NCBI RefSeq assembly: GCF_030913705.1 | Contig: NZ_CP133190.1 | Span: forward strand, 6,101,501-6,165,500 | Reading direction: 5' to 3' | Length of the DNA stretch: 64,000 nucleotides | From: Anaerocolumna sp. MB42-C2 | GTDB taxonomy: Bacteria; Bacillota; Clostridia; Lachnospirales; Lachnospiraceae | In this document: piece after piece, positions 8,112 through 17,241 of the stretch | Layout of the letters: each line of letters begins with the position of its first letter | Numbering within the stretch: position 1 is the first letter of the stretch | Notes under the pieces: model-generated | What the model was told of the DNA's origin: nothing | What the model saw: only the letters and a program-made list of their open reading frames with translations | Databases searched by the model: none | Position numbers and translations under genes: made by a program

Positions 8112-8516
8112 ATGAGTAGAAGAGAAATCAGGGAACATCTTTTTAGAATGCTTTTTCGAAAGGATTTTCATGAAGATACGGAATTAAATGAACAGATTGA
8201 TTTGTATTTTGAATCTTTAGAGGAACCAAAAGAGGAAGATTTACTTTATTTAAAAGAAAGATTTCATAAGATAATTGAAAGAATTCCGGAAATTGATGCT
8301 ATATTAGCAGAAGCTTCCAGTGGATGGAAATTAAACCGAATGGGTAAGGTTGATCTTACTATAATGAGACTTGCCATATATGAGATTAAATATGATGATG
8401 ATATACCAACAAAAGTCGCCATTAATGAAGCAGTTGAGATAGCCAAAATTTTTGGAGGAGATTCCTCCGGGTCCTTTGTTAACGGCGTTTTGGCTAAGCT
8501 GGCTAAAGATGAATAA
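8112..8516 (+). CDS. nusB: Transcription antitermination factor NusB
   Basis: All-helical RNA-binding protein that joins NusE (S10) on boxA RNA for antitermination of rRNA operons. MSRREIRE at the N-terminus, the GWKLNRMGKVDLTIMRLAIYEI core and the closing FVNGVLAKL are NusB marks. About 134 residues. I place the start at ATG 8112, not at the in-frame ATG at 8100, because the GGGTG ribosome site (8102-8106) lies inside the extra codons and the four similar leaders all place the start right after this segment. First gene of the xseA-xseB-ispA-dxs group. Confidence 0.94.
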   Translation: MSRREIREHLFRMLFRKDFHEDTELNEQIDLYFESLEEPKEEDLLYLKERFHKIIERIPEIDAILAEASSGWKLNRMGKVDLTIMRLAIYEIKYDDDIPTKVAINEAVEIAKIFGGDSSGSFVNGVLAKLAKDE

Positions 8517-8576
8517 CAATATCAGGCTGTATCTGAGGGTTGACTTTAGGTATGTTATGGGAACAAGGGTGGTTTT

Positions 8577-9785
8577 ATGAATAATGTATATTCCGTAACA
8601 CAGGTTAATTTATATATCAAAAATATGTTCATAAGGGACTATGCCTTAAACAATATCTATATTAAGGGTGAGGTATCCAATTGTAAGTATCATACTTCCG
8701 GGCATATTTATTTTACGCTGAAAGATGATAATGGGCAGATGGCCTGTGTCATGTTTGCCGGGCAGAGGAATGGCCTTAAATTTCAGTTAAAGGAAGGACA
8801 GAGCGTTATTGCCCTTGGATCTGTTAATGTATATGAAAGAGACGGTAAATATCAGCTTTATGCGAAAGAAATAATTCTTGATGGTTCCGGTCTGTTATAT
8901 CAGAAATATGAGCAGCTTAAAAACAGATTGGAAGAAGAAGGACTCTTTGAGGCAGAACACAAGAAAAGGATACCGGTTTACCCCAAGATGGTAGGTATCG
9001 TTACAGCTAAGACAGGAGCGGCAATTCAGGATATCATAAATATTACAAAACGGCGGAATCCTTACGTACAATTAGTACTTTACCCGGCTTTGGTTCAAGG
9101 GGAGGGAGCGGCACAAACCGTTGTCGCAGGAATACATGCTTTGGACAAACTTGGTGTAGATACCATAATAGTCGGACGCGGCGGTGGCTCCATTGAAGAT
9201 TTATGGGCATTTAATGAAGAGATTGTAGCGAGAGCTATTTATGATTGCCGAACGCCTGTTATTTCGGCGGTAGGCCATGAAACCGATGTTACGATAGCTG
9301 ATTTCGTTTCTGATCTTCGGGCACCTACACCATCTGCGGCTGCGGAACTGGCTGTACCTGATATTAAAGCAATTCTTTTTGACATAACAGCATTGAATCA
9401 TGCCCTGAACAGCGGATTGCAAAAGAAGATATCAGTTTACCGTAATGAAATAAAGCATTTTGCTTTAAAGTTGGATTATGCCAGTCCAATCTATCAAATC
9501 CGCCAGAAAAGGCAGCAGCTGATTGACATGGAACAGAAATTGTCGCAGCAGATGCAAAAAAAGTTAACCCTTAAAAGGCATCTACTTGAACTATATATTG
9601 AAAAAATAGAAGGGCTTTCTCCTCTTAAGAAATTAAATCAGGGGTATGCCTTAGTTTTGAATCGTGAGAATAAAATCATGAACCGTCTTGATAAAGTGCA
9701 AGTCGGTGAAAAAATTCGCATTTGTATTACCGATGGCGATGTGATGGCTACCGTTGATGAGATGATTAAAAAGGAGCGGAATTAA
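8577..9785 (+). CDS. xseA: Exodeoxyribonuclease VII large subunit
   Basis: Catalytic subunit of exonuclease VII, which degrades single-stranded DNA from both ends. The N-terminal OB-fold (about residues 5-100) has CKYHTSGHIYFTLKDD. The catalytic domain has VGIVTAKTGAAIQDI, GRGGGSIEDLWAFNEE and VGHETDVTIADFVSD followed by RAPTPSAAAE, all canonical. 402 residues, a little short in the C-terminal coiled-coil region. It is followed directly by xseB (stop and start adjacent), the usual pairing. Confidence 0.97.
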   Translation: MNNVYSVTQVNLYIKNMFIRDYALNNIYIKGEVSNCKYHTSGHIYFTLKDDNGQMACVMFAGQRNGLKFQLKEGQSVIALGSVNVYERDGKYQLYAKEIILDGSGLLYQKYEQLKNRLEEEGLFEAEHKKRIPVYPKMVGIVTAKTGAAIQDIINITKRRNPYVQLVLYPALVQGEGAAQTVVAGIHALDKLGVDTIIVGRGGGSIEDLWAFNEEIVARAIYDCRTPVISAVGHETDVTIADFVSDLRAPTPSAAAELAVPDIKAILFDITALNHALNSGLQKKISVYRNEIKHFALKLDYASPIYQIRQKRQQLIDMEQKLSQQMQKKLTLKRHLLELYIEKIEGLSPLKKLNQGYALVLNRENKIMNRLDKVQVGEKIRICITDGDVMATVDEMIKKERN

Positions 9786-9995
9786 ATGAAAAAAGAAGAA
9801 AAGTCCCTGGAAGCTTCCTTTCATGAAATAAATGATATTATAAGTAAGCTGGAACAGGAAGACATTACACTGGAAGACTCATTTTCACTCTATCAGGAAG
9901 GCATAAAATTATTAAAATACTGTAATGATTCTATTGATAAGGTCGAAAAAAAGCTGATCGTATTAGGGGAGAAAAGTGAAACAGATGAACTTTAG
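9786..9995 (+). CDS. xseB: Exodeoxyribonuclease VII small subunit
   Basis: 69-residue helical subunit that packs on the coiled coil of XseA. Typical FHEINDIISKLEQEDITLEDS at the start and SLYQEGIKLLKYCN in the centre. It starts immediately after the xseA stop with AAGGAGCGGA as ribosome site, and its last 20 bases overlap the next gene, suggesting translational coupling. Confidence 0.95.
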   Translation: MKKEEKSLEASFHEINDIISKLEQEDITLEDSFSLYQEGIKLLKYCNDSIDKVEKKLIVLGEKSETDEL

Positions 9996-10953
9996 GGATG
10001 AACTAAATAAGAGGGTTAGTTACATTGAAACTATAATAAAAGAATATCTACCGGAAGAAACCGGATATCAGAAACGTATATATGAAGCTATGAATTATAG
10101 CATTATGGCCGGAGGTAAAAGACTTCGTCCTATGTTAATGCTGGAAACCTACCGTTTATTCGGCGGTTATGAGGAAGAAAAGATCAGACCTTTTCTGACC
10201 GCAATGGAGATGATTCATACTTATTCGCTGGTACATGATGATCTTCCTGCAATGGATAATGATGAATACCGCAGAGGCAGAAAGACCACCCATGTTGTAT
10301 TTGGAGAAGCTATGGGCATATTGGCGGGGGATGGTTTACTGAACTACGCATTTGAAACAGCCTGCTTGGCACTAAAAGGCGATTCTTATGATGATCTAAG
10401 ACGTGCAGCAGCAGCTTTTAGTATCCTTGCCCAAAAAGCCGGTATTTATGGGATGATTGGCGGACAGGTTGTTGATATGGAGGGATTCGGGACTTTAACC
10501 GAATCGCATTTGAATTTAAATAGTAATATAAAAGGGATTACATTAACAGAGCCCCATAAAGATCATAACACTATATTGGATAAATTAAACTATATGTACA
10601 AGCTTAAAACTGGAGCACTTATTGAAGCAAGTATGATGATAGGTGCTGTATTAGCAGGAGCCGGGGAAGAGGATATAGCAGTGGTGGAACAAATGGCTTC
10701 GGATATAGGACTTGCTTTTCAGATACAGGATGATATATTAGATGTTACCTCAACTACTGAAGTTATCGGAAAACCTGCGCACAGCGATGAAAAGAATAAT
10801 AAAGTAACCTATGTAACCTTATTAGGAATAAACAAAGCAAAAGAAAAAGTTGAGGCCTTATCGGAGAGAGGATTAGCTGCTTTTCAAACGCTTAATAAAG
10901 AAAATGAATTTTTACAGGAATTAATTATAGAACTTATTAACCGTAAAAAGTAG
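9976..10953 (+). CDS. ispA: Polyprenyl (geranyl/farnesyl) diphosphate synthase
   Basis: Condenses isopentenyl and allylic diphosphates to C15 (possibly C20) prenyl diphosphate. The first Asp-rich motif is DDLPAMD (88-94) and the second is QIQDDILDV (near 242-250). GGKRLRP (47-53) and the K-T-G-A-L segment are present. Start GTG 9976, six bases after AGGGGAG; an ATG at 9985 is possible but too far from that site. A roughly 28-residue insertion (about 171-198) lies between GGQVVDMEGF and the YMYKLKTGAL helix, where most relatives have a short loop. Product chain length cannot be read with certainty. Confidence 0.92.
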   Translation: MKQMNFRDELNKRVSYIETIIKEYLPEETGYQKRIYEAMNYSIMAGGKRLRPMLMLETYRLFGGYEEEKIRPFLTAMEMIHTYSLVHDDLPAMDNDEYRRGRKTTHVVFGEAMGILAGDGLLNYAFETACLALKGDSYDDLRRAAAAFSILAQKAGIYGMIGGQVVDMEGFGTLTESHLNLNSNIKGITLTEPHKDHNTILDKLNYMYKLKTGALIEASMMIGAVLAGAGEEDIAVVEQMASDIGLAFQIQDDILDVTSTTEVIGKPAHSDEKNNKVTYVTLLGINKAKEKVEALSERGLAAFQTLNKENEFLQELIIELINRKK

Positions 10954-11027
10954 TTCATTGAGTATTATATACGTTTAATGTTTAATTACTTACAGACAAA
11001 TTATTAAACAGAAATGAAGGTGAAGAT

Positions 11028-12977
11028 TTGTCACGAATCTTGGATAATATAAATCAGGCAAATGACATTAAAAAAATAAACCCGTCCGACTATAAAAAAC
11101 TGGCGGAAGAAATTAGAAAATTCCTGGTGCAAAATATCAGTAAGACAGGTGGGCATTTGGCTTCTAATCTGGGTACGGTGGAATTAACTATGGCTTTACA
11201 TCTGTATATGGACTTTCCTAAGGATAAATTAGTATGGGATGTAGGTCATCAGGCATATACGCATAAGCTCTTAAGCGGCAGAAAAAATGATTTCTGCACG
11301 TTAAGGACTTTTGAGGGATTAAGTGGATTTCCTAAAAAGAAAGAAAGTAATTGTGATTCATTTGATACAGGACATAGTTCCACATCGATTTCAGCGGCTA
11401 TGGGTCTGGTAAAAGCAAGGGATTTAAGAGGAGAGAATTACAGGGTAACGGCAGTTATCGGGGATGGAGCATTATCCGGAGGATTAGCCTTTGAAGCACT
11501 GAATAATGCAGCGAGGCTTAATTCCAATCTGATGATTGTATTAAATGATAATAATATGTCTATATCTGAAAATGTCGGCGGTATGGCTAACTATTTAGGC
11601 CAATTGCGTACAAATATAAAATATAATAAGTTGAAAGACTCTATAGAAAATACTTTAAATAATATTCCCGGAATTGGTTCTATCATAATGGACAAATTAA
11701 GAAAATCGAAAGATTCCATTAAACGGCTGGTTATTCCGGGCATGTTATTTGAGGATATGGGATTAACTTATATCGGACCGATAGACGGTCATGATATTAA
11801 TCAATTGACTACTGCTTTTTCCAGTGCTTCCAAGTTAAATGAAGCAGTATTGGTGCATGTAATAACCAAAAAAGGCAGAGGTTATAAACCGGCAGAACAG
11901 AATCCCTGTTGGTATCATAGCGTGGAATCCTTTGATGTAAAAACCGGTAAAAATAATGCCCCGAAAAAGGGTCTTACCTATACTGATGTTTTTTCCGATA
12001 CTTTAATGGAACTTGCGGGGGAAAATGAGAAGCTGGTAGCAATTACGGCAGCTATGCCCAGCGGAACCGGTTTAAATAAATTTATGAGACAGTATCCGGA
12101 CCGGTTTTTTGACGTGGGGATTGCGGAAGAACATGCAGTTACCTATGCTGCAGGTTTGGCTTCCGGTGGTATGAAACCCTTTGTAGCAATATATTCTACA
12201 TTTTTGCAACGGGCTTACGATCAGATTCTTCATGATGTATGTATTAGCAGACTTCCTGTTGTATTTGCTATCGATCGTGCCGGCTTAGTTGGAAATGACG
12301 GTGAAACCCATCAGGGTATCTTTGATATCTCATTTTTATCCCATATGCCGTCGATGACCATGATAGCACCTAAAAATAAAAAGGAATTCCGTGAAATGCT
12401 TTATTTCGCAAATCAGTTTGACGGACCCATTGCCATTCGTTATCCCAGAGGCAGAACATATGAAGGTTTGGAGGAGTTCCAAACTCCGATTGAATACGGT
12501 AAAAGTGAGATAATTAATTTAAATAAATCGAATATGAACATAATGCAAGATTGCGATTTTAACCAAATTTCCAGAGATACATTCAACGACGAATTTCATC
12601 TTGAGAACCTGGTTATACTTGCGGTAGGAAGTATGGTGGAAACAGCAGTACAGGTTGTTCAGGAATTGAATAACCTTGGTAAACAGGCTGTATTAGTAAA
12701 TGTGAGATTTATTTCTCCTATGGATGAAGAATTATTTCACCGTTTGGCATTAAGTTTTGGAACGTGGATTACCATGGAAGAAAACGTTAAGACAGGCGGT
12801 TATGGTGAAAAGGTTGCAGGATTTTTAATGGAGCATAATTACCAACGAATCAGATTGATTAATATTTCCCTGCCGGATCAATTTATAGAGCAGGGGGATG
12901 TAGGGGTATTAAAAGAAAAATTACAATTTGACCCAGCATCTATAATAAAAAATATATTATCAAAAGTAGAAAGTTAA
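11028..12977 (+). CDS. dxs: 1-deoxy-D-xylulose-5-phosphate synthase
   Basis: Thiamine diphosphate enzyme that joins pyruvate and glyceraldehyde 3-phosphate, first step of the MEP isoprenoid pathway. GDGALSGGLAFEALNNA near 146 with NDNNMSIS is the cofactor site. GIAEEHAVTYAAGLASGG and RAYDQILHDV belong to the pyrimidine-binding domain. The start is TTG after GAAGGTGAAG. At 649 residues it is longer than the usual ~620. Residues about 493-527 are a polar Asn/Asp-rich insertion between the central and C-terminal domains. It follows ispA by 74 bp, a functional pairing. Confidence 0.96.
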   Translation: MSRILDNINQANDIKKINPSDYKKLAEEIRKFLVQNISKTGGHLASNLGTVELTMALHLYMDFPKDKLVWDVGHQAYTHKLLSGRKNDFCTLRTFEGLSGFPKKKESNCDSFDTGHSSTSISAAMGLVKARDLRGENYRVTAVIGDGALSGGLAFEALNNAARLNSNLMIVLNDNNMSISENVGGMANYLGQLRTNIKYNKLKDSIENTLNNIPGIGSIIMDKLRKSKDSIKRLVIPGMLFEDMGLTYIGPIDGHDINQLTTAFSSASKLNEAVLVHVITKKGRGYKPAEQNPCWYHSVESFDVKTGKNNAPKKGLTYTDVFSDTLMELAGENEKLVAITAAMPSGTGLNKFMRQYPDRFFDVGIAEEHAVTYAAGLASGGMKPFVAIYSTFLQRAYDQILHDVCISRLPVVFAIDRAGLVGNDGETHQGIFDISFLSHMPSMTMIAPKNKKEFREMLYFANQFDGPIAIRYPRGRTYEGLEEFQTPIEYGKSEIINLNKSNMNIMQDCDFNQISRDTFNDEFHLENLVILAVGSMVETAVQVVQELNNLGKQAVLVNVRFISPMDEELFHRLALSFGTWITMEENVKTGGYGEKVAGFLMEHNYQRIRLINISLPDQFIEQGDVGVLKEKLQFDPASIIKNILSKVES

Positions 12978-13014
12978 TTTCGTAATGTTCCTTTCTATTT
13001 TATGGAGGTTACCT

Positions 13015-13881
13015 GTGAAGGAACGATTAGACGTATTATTAGTTAAAAGAAACCTGATTGAGTCACGAGAAAAGGCGAAAGCGATTATCATGGCGGGTAA
13101 TGTATTCGTTGACGGACAGAGAGAAGATAAGGCAGGCAGTATGTTTGCCGATTCTGTAACGATAGAAGTGAAAGGGATTCCATCAAAATATGTCAGCCGC
13201 GGAGGTTTTAAATTAGAAAAAGCTGTTGAACAGTATGGTGTTTCCTTAGAAGGTAAAATATGTATGGATGTGGGATCCTCAACGGGAGGATTTACGGATT
13301 GTATGCTGCAGAACGGAGCCAGTAAAGTCTATGCGGTGGATGTGGGAACAAATCAGCTTGCATGGAAATTAAGGCAGGATGAACGGGTCATTTCCATGGA
13401 AAAAACAAATATCAGGTATTTGGAATCGAATCAAATTCCGGACAGTATCGATTTTATATCCATAGACGTAGCCTTTATATCCCTTACAAAGGTATTGTTA
13501 CCCGTACGGGAATTATTAAAAGAGAGCGGTGAGGTTGTCTGCCTCATTAAACCTCAATTTGAAGCCGGTCGTGAAAAAGTAGGGAAAAAGGGTGTAGTCC
13601 GTGAACAAAGTGTTCACATTGAAGTAATAGAGAAAGTTATTATTTATGCGGTATCAACAGGGTTTCATATCCTTAATCTGGATTATTCACCGATAAAGGG
13701 GCCGGAGGGTAATATTGAATATTTATTACATATTCAGAAAGATATCATCCCCGAGAGGGAACCGGAAATCGAAATGACTCTTAAAGAATGCAATCAGTAC
13801 GTCCACAATGTTAATATAGGTGATTTATTAAATTATATCCATAATATTGTAGGCGCCGCGCATAATACATTGAACTTGTAA
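13015..13881 (+). CDS. tlyA: TlyA-family rRNA 2'-O-methyltransferase (S4 + FtsJ domains)
   Basis: Predicted SAM-dependent 2'-O-methyltransferase of 16S/23S rRNA, also called a hemolysin in older annotations. An S4 RNA-binding domain fills residues 1-60 (RLDVLLVKRNLIESREKAKA). The Rossmann domain has MDVGSSTGGFTDCML and ends in a conserved GPEGNIEYLLH segment. I use GTG 13015 because GGAGG (13004-13008) lies 6 bp upstream; the longer frame from 12985 would put this site inside the gene. Dxs-TlyA-NadK-ArgR-RecN is a common order in Firmicutes. Confidence 0.92.
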   Translation: MKERLDVLLVKRNLIESREKAKAIIMAGNVFVDGQREDKAGSMFADSVTIEVKGIPSKYVSRGGFKLEKAVEQYGVSLEGKICMDVGSSTGGFTDCMLQNGASKVYAVDVGTNQLAWKLRQDERVISMEKTNIRYLESNQIPDSIDFISIDVAFISLTKVLLPVRELLKESGEVVCLIKPQFEAGREKVGKKGVVREQSVHIEVIEKVIIYAVSTGFHILNLDYSPIKGPEGNIEYLLHIQKDIIPEREPEIEMTLKECNQYVHNVNIGDLLNYIHNIVGAAHNTLNL

Positions 13882-13904
13882 AGATAGAGTGTTTATGGTA
13901 CAAT
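13876..13904 (+). promoter_or_regulatory. Sigma-A promoter before nadK
   Basis: TTGTAA (13876-13881) and TACAAT (13899-13904), spacer 17 bp, starting within the stop codon region of the preceding gene. It suggests nadK-argR can be transcribed separately. Confidence 0.6.
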
Positions 13905-13956
13905 AACAGGAGCATTGTATAAATAATCATAACAATGTAATTTATAGGAGTTTTTA

Positions 13957-14823
13957 ATGAAAAAGTTTTGTGTAATAACAAACCGGGATAAAGATACAGA
14001 TTTAGAAATTACAACGAAAATTGTAGATTATATGAGGAAAAATAAAAAGGAATGTATCCTTTTGGAAGGTCAAAATCCTGTAAATTACCAAAATCGTTTT
14101 ACGGATGCAAGCGCTATTCCAAAAGACACGGAATGTGCTATTGTATTAGGCGGAGACGGTACCATTATACAGGCAGCCAATGATCTTGCGGGAAAAGGAA
14201 TTCCTATACTTGGCATAAATCTTGGAACACTGGGTTTTTTGGCAGAAATTGAAAAGCATAACCTTTATGAAGCACTGGATGTTTTATATTCTGATCAGTT
14301 TAGTTTAGAAAGCAGAATGATGTTAAAAGGGAATGTATATAGTAAGAAAGTGCGGGTTTACGGTGGTATTGTATTAAATGACATTGTTATTACCCGAAGT
14401 GGTTTTTCAAGAATTATCAGTGTAAGCATATTTGTAAATGATGAATTGGTGGGGCGGTATCGTGGTGACGGAGTTATTGTATCTACACCGACTGGCTCTA
14501 CAGGTTATAATTTATCCTCCGGCGGACCGATTGTTAAACCCGATGCAAGAACGATTATTATAACACCGATATGCCCTCATACGTTAAATTCTAGAAGCAT
14601 TGTGGTTTCTTCCGAGGATTCGGTTAAGATAAAGATCGATGAGAGCAAAAAGACGCAAGAGGAAGAAGCAATTGCAACATTCGACGGAAGAATGGCAATT
14701 TTACTTCAGGCAGAAGATATTATTGAAGTAGGCAAAGCGAAAGAAGAAACAAAATTAGTGAAAATCAATCATACTAGTTTTTTTGATATACTAAGAACAA
14801 AAATAGGACAAGGTGGGGAATAA
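13957..14823 (+). CDS. nadK: NAD kinase
   Basis: Phosphorylates NAD to NADP with ATP or polyphosphate. GGDGT (65-69) is the kinase signature. INLGTLGFLAEIE, LNDIVITR and GDGVIVSTPTGSTGYNLSSGG are the substrate-binding segments. 288 residues, normal length. The start follows TAGGAG. The stop lies two bases before the argR start, implying one transcript. Confidence 0.97.
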   Translation: MKKFCVITNRDKDTDLEITTKIVDYMRKNKKECILLEGQNPVNYQNRFTDASAIPKDTECAIVLGGDGTIIQAANDLAGKGIPILGINLGTLGFLAEIEKHNLYEALDVLYSDQFSLESRMMLKGNVYSKKVRVYGGIVLNDIVITRSGFSRIISVSIFVNDELVGRYRGDGVIVSTPTGSTGYNLSSGGPIVKPDARTIIITPICPHTLNSRSIVVSSEDSVKIKIDESKKTQEEEAIATFDGRMAILLQAEDIIEVGKAKEETKLVKINHTSFFDILRTKIGQGGE

Positions 14824-14825
14824 AT

Positions 14826-15287
14826 ATGAAAGTAGGAAGACAGAGTAAAATTATTGAGTTAATTAATAAGAATGATATTGAAACACAGGAAGAGTTAGCT
14901 GATTTACTGACGAAAGCAGGTTATAATGTAACCCAGGCTACGATTTCCAGAGATATCAGAGAATTGAAATTAACAAAAATATCGGTAGATGACGGAAGGC
15001 AGAAATATATTGTTTTAAACAATACGGAAACCGGTTTAAGTGAGAAATTTGTCCGTGTATTAAAAGATGGTTTTGTTTCCATGGATATGGCCCAGAATAT
15101 TATTATTGTTAAAACCGTATCCGGTATGGCAATGGCGGTTGCAGCAGCATTGGACGCTTTACACATTCAGGGAATTATGGGATGTATAGCAGGAGATGAT
15201 ACCGTCATGTGTGTAATTAAAACTACGGAAGAAACCGTTATAGTGATGGAAAAATTGAACAAGTTAATCAATTCAAAAAGCTTGTAA
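14826..15287 (+). CDS. argR: Arginine repressor ArgR/AhrC
   Basis: Hexameric arginine-dependent regulator of arginine synthesis and catabolism genes. The N-terminal winged helix has VTQATISRDIRELKL with the DNA-contacting Ser-Arg pair. The C-terminal oligomerisation domain has GCIAGDDTVMCVI with the paired Asp residues that bind arginine. 153 residues. In many Clostridia recN follows directly; here recN is 28.5 kb away on the same strand. Confidence 0.97.
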   Translation: MKVGRQSKIIELINKNDIETQEELADLLTKAGYNVTQATISRDIRELKLTKISVDDGRQKYIVLNNTETGLSEKFVRVLKDGFVSMDMAQNIIIVKTVSGMAMAVAAALDALHIQGIMGCIAGDDTVMCVIKTTEETVIVMEKLNKLINSKSL

Positions 15288-15310
15288 ATAAAAACAGACC
15301 GTGGTACAAT
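15282..15310 (+). promoter_or_regulatory. Sigma-A promoter before yebC
   Basis: TTGTAA (15282-15287, overlapping the argR stop) and TACAAT (15305-15310) with a 17-bp spacer. An 80-nt leader follows. Confidence 0.6.
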
Positions 15311-15390
15311 GATTTATTGTGCAGGTTATTTAACGATCGTTTGAAGAACCTGCGATTTAAATATCCATAATAATAAAAAGGAGAGTTTAT

Positions 15391-16119
15391 ATGTCGGGAC
15401 ATTCTAAATTTGCCAATATAAAGCATAAAAAAGAAAAAAATGATGCTACAAAAGGAAAAATCTTTACGAAATTGGGAAGAGAAATAGCGGTAGCGGTAAA
15501 AGAAGGTGGTCCGGATCCTAATGCCAACAGTCGTTTGAAAGATATTATAGCAAAAGCAAAATCCAATAATATGCCTAATGATACCATTGACAGAAGTATT
15601 AAAAAGGCTGCCGGCGATGCAAATGCTGTTAATTATGAATTTGTAACATATGAAGGTTATGGACCTAACGGAATTGCAATTATTGTAGAAGCTTTAACAG
15701 ACAATAAAAACAGAACCGCGTCCAATGTAAGAAATGCATTTACCAAAGGTAACGGTAACGTAGGTACACCGGGCTGCGTTTCCTTTATGTTTGATAAAAA
15801 AGGCCAGATTATTATTGATAAAGAAGAGTGCGATATGGAAGCGGATGAGCTTATGATGATCGCATTAGATGCCGGAGCAGAGGATTTTGCAGAGGAAGAA
15901 GACAGTTTTGAAGTTCTTACGGATCCGGAATCCTTTAGTACTGTTCGTGAAACGTTGGAGAAATCAGGAATTTCTATGGCGCAGGCAGACGTAACTATGA
16001 TTCCGCAGACCTGGGTGGAATTAACCAATGATCAGGATATTAAGATGATGAACCGTACTCTTGATTTACTCGACGAGGATGATGATGTACAGGAAGTATA
16101 TCATAACTGGGATGAATAA
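15391..16119 (+). CDS. yebC: YebC/PmpR family protein
   Basis: Conserved three-domain cytosolic protein, 242 residues. GHSKFANIKHKKEKND at the N-terminus and GPNGIAIIVEALTDNKNRTA near the middle are universal in the family. Members have been described as transcriptional regulators and, more recently, as factors that help ribosomes at proline-rich stalls. Which role applies here cannot be read. AAAGGAGAG precedes ATG. It has its own promoter and is followed by a terminator. Confidence 0.95.
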   Translation: MSGHSKFANIKHKKEKNDATKGKIFTKLGREIAVAVKEGGPDPNANSRLKDIIAKAKSNNMPNDTIDRSIKKAAGDANAVNYEFVTYEGYGPNGIAIIVEALTDNKNRTASNVRNAFTKGNGNVGTPGCVSFMFDKKGQIIIDKEECDMEADELMMIALDAGAEDFAEEEDSFEVLTDPESFSTVRETLEKSGISMAQADVTMIPQTWVELTNDQDIKMMNRTLDLLDEDDDVQEVYHNWDE

Positions 16120-16197
16120 GTAGAAAGGCTGTAAGTACTGCAAATACAGGGTTTTCTGTAAAATTAGATGTGAAAAAATGCACTAGTGATGATATAC

Positions 16198-16284
16198 TGG
16201 ATGCCTGTTAATAAAAAATGAGGCATACATCCAAATCCCACTGTCTATCATAGCTGAGCCTATGGTGGATGGAGGGATTTTTTT
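16198..16284 (+). terminator. Tandem hairpins ending in a T-run after yebC
   Basis: A first hairpin pairs ATGCCT with AGGCAT (about 16199-16227). A second pairs AAATCCC (16233-16239) with GGGATTT (16274-16280) around an inner ATCATAG/CTATGGT helix, followed by TTTTT. The second has the form of an intrinsic terminator. Confidence 0.65.
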
Positions 16285-16315
16285 ATGTTAAATCAGGATA
16301 TTATTATGTTCATTG

Positions 16316-16349
16316 AGAGTAGACAGAGCAAAGCTATCTGCTCTTTTTT
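16316..16349 (+). terminator. Hairpin with T-run upstream of GNAT gene
   Basis: AGAGTAGACAG pairs with CTATCTGCTCT (two G-T pairs) and is followed by TTTTTT. No gene lies between it and the previous terminator, so it may act as a second stop or as an attenuator of the next gene. Confidence 0.5.
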
Positions 16350-16413
16350 GTATTGGTTTTTATTCCTATTTGGTGTATAATAATGGAAACATTTATATTA
16401 ATGGGGGAATTCA

Positions 16414-16878
16414 ATGGAAGTATTGATTAACAAGCTAAATGTTACTGAATTGGAAAGAGCATTTGTTTTAATATGGGATGTTTTTTTAGAATTTGATGCA
16501 CCAGATTATAGTCAAGAGGGAATAGAAACCTTTAGGAAAAATTTCATTGAAAATGAGGACTTTAGAAATGCTTTCAAAGAAGGTAGGCAGATTATGTATG
16601 GTGCATTTTTAAATAATCTTCTTATAGGGGTTATATCTATAAGTATAAATAATCATGTTTCATGTGTTTTTGTAGATAAAAAATATCATAGAAATGGAAT
16701 TGCAACAATGTTATTCAGACATATCATTCTGGAACTAAAAGAGAGACAAGTTCAAAAAATATTTTTAAATGCATCACCATTTGCCATACCATTTTACCAT
16801 GCTATAGGCTTTGAAGATTTAGATAATCAACAAGATTATCATGGTATTTTATACACACCAATGGAATTAAACTTGTAA
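16414..16878 (+). CDS. GNAT-family N-acetyltransferase
   Basis: 154-residue acetyl-CoA-dependent acyltransferase. The conserved motif A region VFVDKKYHRNGIATMLFRHI (about 88-107) contains the R/Q-x-x-G-x-G/A loop. The closing NASPFAIPFYHAIGFE is also typical. It resembles single-domain GNATs acting on small molecules or proteins; substrate unknown. A TATAAT lies 29 bp before the ATG. First of a set of small accessory genes with lower similarity to their neighbours. Confidence 0.85.
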   Translation: MEVLINKLNVTELERAFVLIWDVFLEFDAPDYSQEGIETFRKNFIENEDFRNAFKEGRQIMYGAFLNNLLIGVISISINNHVSCVFVDKKYHRNGIATMLFRHIILELKERQVQKIFLNASPFAIPFYHAIGFEDLDNQQDYHGILYTPMELNL

Positions 16879-16938
16879 TTATGTTATAGAATAGGATTGG
16901 TAATGATATGAGTGTAAATAAATATGAGGTACTAATTC

Positions 16939-17241
16939 ATGTGGAAGTATACTGCTGAAAATGATTATCCAAATATTAGTTTACATGATTGTCGTATTTC
17001 AAATGTACTTATTGACAATAACGATATCGTCTTTGAATTTGATGATAACGGTTTTTGGATATTAGAAAATAACTGTCAAAATCCCTTTAAAAAGACTTTA
17101 CGTCAGTGATTTAAGGCGATCACAGTTTATCCCAACCTTACTAATTGCCTAGAGGAGAATGATGTACGGGACATTATAAAAGCTGTAAAAGCATATAAAA
17201 ATTTGGTGATTATGTGTCAGGAGTTGAAAAATGAAAAATAA
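16939..17241 (+). pseudogene. Small protein gene interrupted by an in-frame TGA
   Basis: ATG 16939 opens a 56-codon frame (MWKYTAENDYPNISLHDCRI...) that stops at TGA 17107-17109. The same frame continues without another stop for 43 more codons with plausible protein sequence (FKAITVYPNL, DVRDIIKAVKAYK) to TAA 17239. Together the product would be about 100 residues with the HDCRI...FEFDDNGFW pattern of small DUF or immunity-like proteins. I read it as a recently broken gene. A sequencing error or a translated TGA cannot be excluded. No ribosome site of note. Confidence 0.5.

Noticed and set aside
8095..8115. Resemblance of ATGGGTG and nearby ACCGC to a T-box (GGTGG-ACCGCG) leader
   Set aside because: The order is reversed, there is no antiterminator/terminator pair, no specifier loop, and the elements sit against the ribosome site of unrelated genes.
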